A stretch of DNA of 6,216 nucleotides, taken from positions 1-6,216 of the forward strand of contig DAOWAM010000033.1 of assembly GCA_030634585.1 (NCBI GenBank), written 5' to 3'. Of this stretch, positions 5,394-6,216 are shown in pieces; position 1 is the stretch's first letter, and each line of letters starts with the position of its first letter. The translations under genes were made by a program, and so were the position numbers. Below the pieces are notes generated by a model that did not search any database, was not told the DNA's origin, and worked only from the letters and a program-made list of their open reading frames with translations. The DNA comes from a bacterium (GTDB lineage: Bacteria; Patescibacteriota; Patescibacteriia; UBA2591; DAOWAM01).

Positions 5394-6216
5394 ATGCGAC
5401 GTGCTGATTTATTATTTTCTTTATTTTTACTTCCCTTTGATTTTTTGATGATTATTTTAGCTGGAATAGGCGCATATTATTTGCGGTTTATTGTTTTGGC
5501 TGAAAAGTTACCAATTATTTATCAGATTTCTTTTTCACAATATTTTCTTCTTTTATTAATTATCGCTTTTATTTGGTTAATTATTTTTGCTATTAGTGGA
5601 CTTTATTTGATTAAAACGCAAGAAAAAATCGTTAATGAATTAACAAAAATATTTTTAGCTTGCTCAACTGGTATTTTATTGATTATTTTGGCCATCTTTT
5701 TTAAACGAGAATTTTTTTCTTCTCGTTTCGTTATTTTAATTGGTTGGGTATTAGCAATTATTTTTGTTAGTCTAGAAAGATTAATTGCTCGTTTAATCAA
5801 AAAAAGTTTATTTCGAAAAGGATATTTGAGACAACAAGTAATTGTCGTTGGAAATGATTCAATAACACAAGAGATTATTAAAGCAATTAAAAAATCAGAT
5901 TCTGGATATAATTTAGTAGCTTGGTTTCGTTATTCAACTGAAATAACTAAAGAAAGATTGTCAAAACTTTGTCGTGAACAAAAAGTCAATGAATTAATTC
6001 AGGCGGATGTACATATTTCTAAAGAAATGACTTTAACTTTACTTCGTTTATGTGATCATTATCATATAATTTTTAAATATACCGCTGATTTCTTTGATGC
6101 GGCAGTTTCTAATATTGGAGTAACAATGGTGAGCGGAATACCAATTATTGAGATTAAAAGAACTTCTTTAGACGGTTGGGGAAAAATCTTTAAAAGATTT
6201 TTTGATTTACTATTTA
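5394..6216 (+). CDS. Polyprenyl-phosphate glycosylphosphotransferase, WcaJ/WbaP-like, N-terminal part (3' end outside window)
   Basis: Proteins of this family transfer a sugar-1-phosphate from a nucleotide sugar to undecaprenyl phosphate at the inner membrane, starting synthesis of exopolysaccharide, capsule, O-antigen or glycoprotein glycans. The frame is open from ATG at 5394 to the window end (274 complete codons, no stop). Four hydrophobic segments can be seen at about residues 6-33, 47-72, 85-103 and 110-127, as is usual for the family. A Rossmann-like CoA_binding_3 domain then begins at QQVIVVGNDSITQEIIKAI (147-165). The linker GIPIIEIKRTSLDGWGKIFKRFFDLLF (248-274) marks the entry into the bacterial sugar transferase domain. 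The catalytic domain itself is missing because of the window edge, so the sugar cannot be inferred. ATG 5394 gives the expected MRRADLLFSLFLLPFD start. The upstream AGAAAAGAA is a weak purine-rich ribosome binding site. The gene starts 23 bases after the rnpB P1 helix and may share its transcript. Confidence 0.9.
   Translation, partial: MRRADLLFSLFLLPFDFLMIILAGIGAYYLRFIVLAEKLPIIYQISFSQYFLLLLIIAFIWLIIFAISGLYLIKTQEKIVNELTKIFLACSTGILLIILAIFFKREFFSSRFVILIGWVLAIIFVSLERLIARLIKKSLFRKGYLRQQVIVVGNDSITQEIIKAIKKSDSGYNLVAWFRYSTEITKERLSKLCREQKVNELIQADVHISKEMTLTLLRLCDHYHIIFKYTADFFDAAVSNIGVTMVSGIPIIEIKRTSLDGWGKIFKRFFDLLF

Noticed and set aside
5603..5800. A 65-residue ORF on the minus strand
   Set aside because: It lies antisense inside the membrane region of the glycosylphosphotransferase, which has convincing family features. 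The minus-strand product is a lysine- and isoleucine-rich shadow with no recognisable motif.

Overview
This AT-rich window looks like a chromosomal segment from a bacterium of the Candidate Phyla Radiation (Patescibacteria, possibly a Parcubacteria-like lineage). The assignment is an inference. It rests on the mraZ-rsmH-ftsL-ftsI-murF gene order, a MurF-type ligase without the usual N-terminal substrate domain, and a divergent, small FtsL-like protein. The standard bacterial genetic code fits: only ftsI ends in TGA, and conserved glycine positions are encoded by GGN.

Positions 1-4690 hold the start of a division and cell wall (dcw) cluster, all on the + strand. The genes are the C-terminal part of mraZ (cut by the window edge), rsmH, an ftsL-like gene, ftsI (transpeptidase) and murF. 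Gaps are short (2, 35, 112 and 53 bases), so co-transcription is likely. RsmH methylates 16S rRNA. FtsL and FtsI belong to the septal wall synthesis machinery. MurF completes the UDP-MurNAc-pentapeptide precursor that FtsI later crosslinks.

Positions 4691-5393 contain no protein gene but two RNA units. The first (about 4739-4967) is an unassigned structured RNA with a plausible promoter, several stable and partly mutually exclusive helices, and a strong intrinsic terminator. The second (about 4991-5370) is a complete RNase P RNA gene (rnpB) with its own good sigma-70-type promoter. That promoter's -35 box lies in the terminator tail of the first unit.

From 5394 to the end is the N-terminal part of a polyprenyl-phosphate glycosylphosphotransferase (WcaJ/WbaP-like), which would start surface polysaccharide or glycan synthesis. 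It begins only 23 bases after the rnpB P1 helix, with no visible terminator between them.

The most interesting item is the unassigned RNA between murF and rnpB. The RNase P RNA architecture and the shortened MurF come next. I found no CRISPR array, insertion sequence, tRNA or defence gene.
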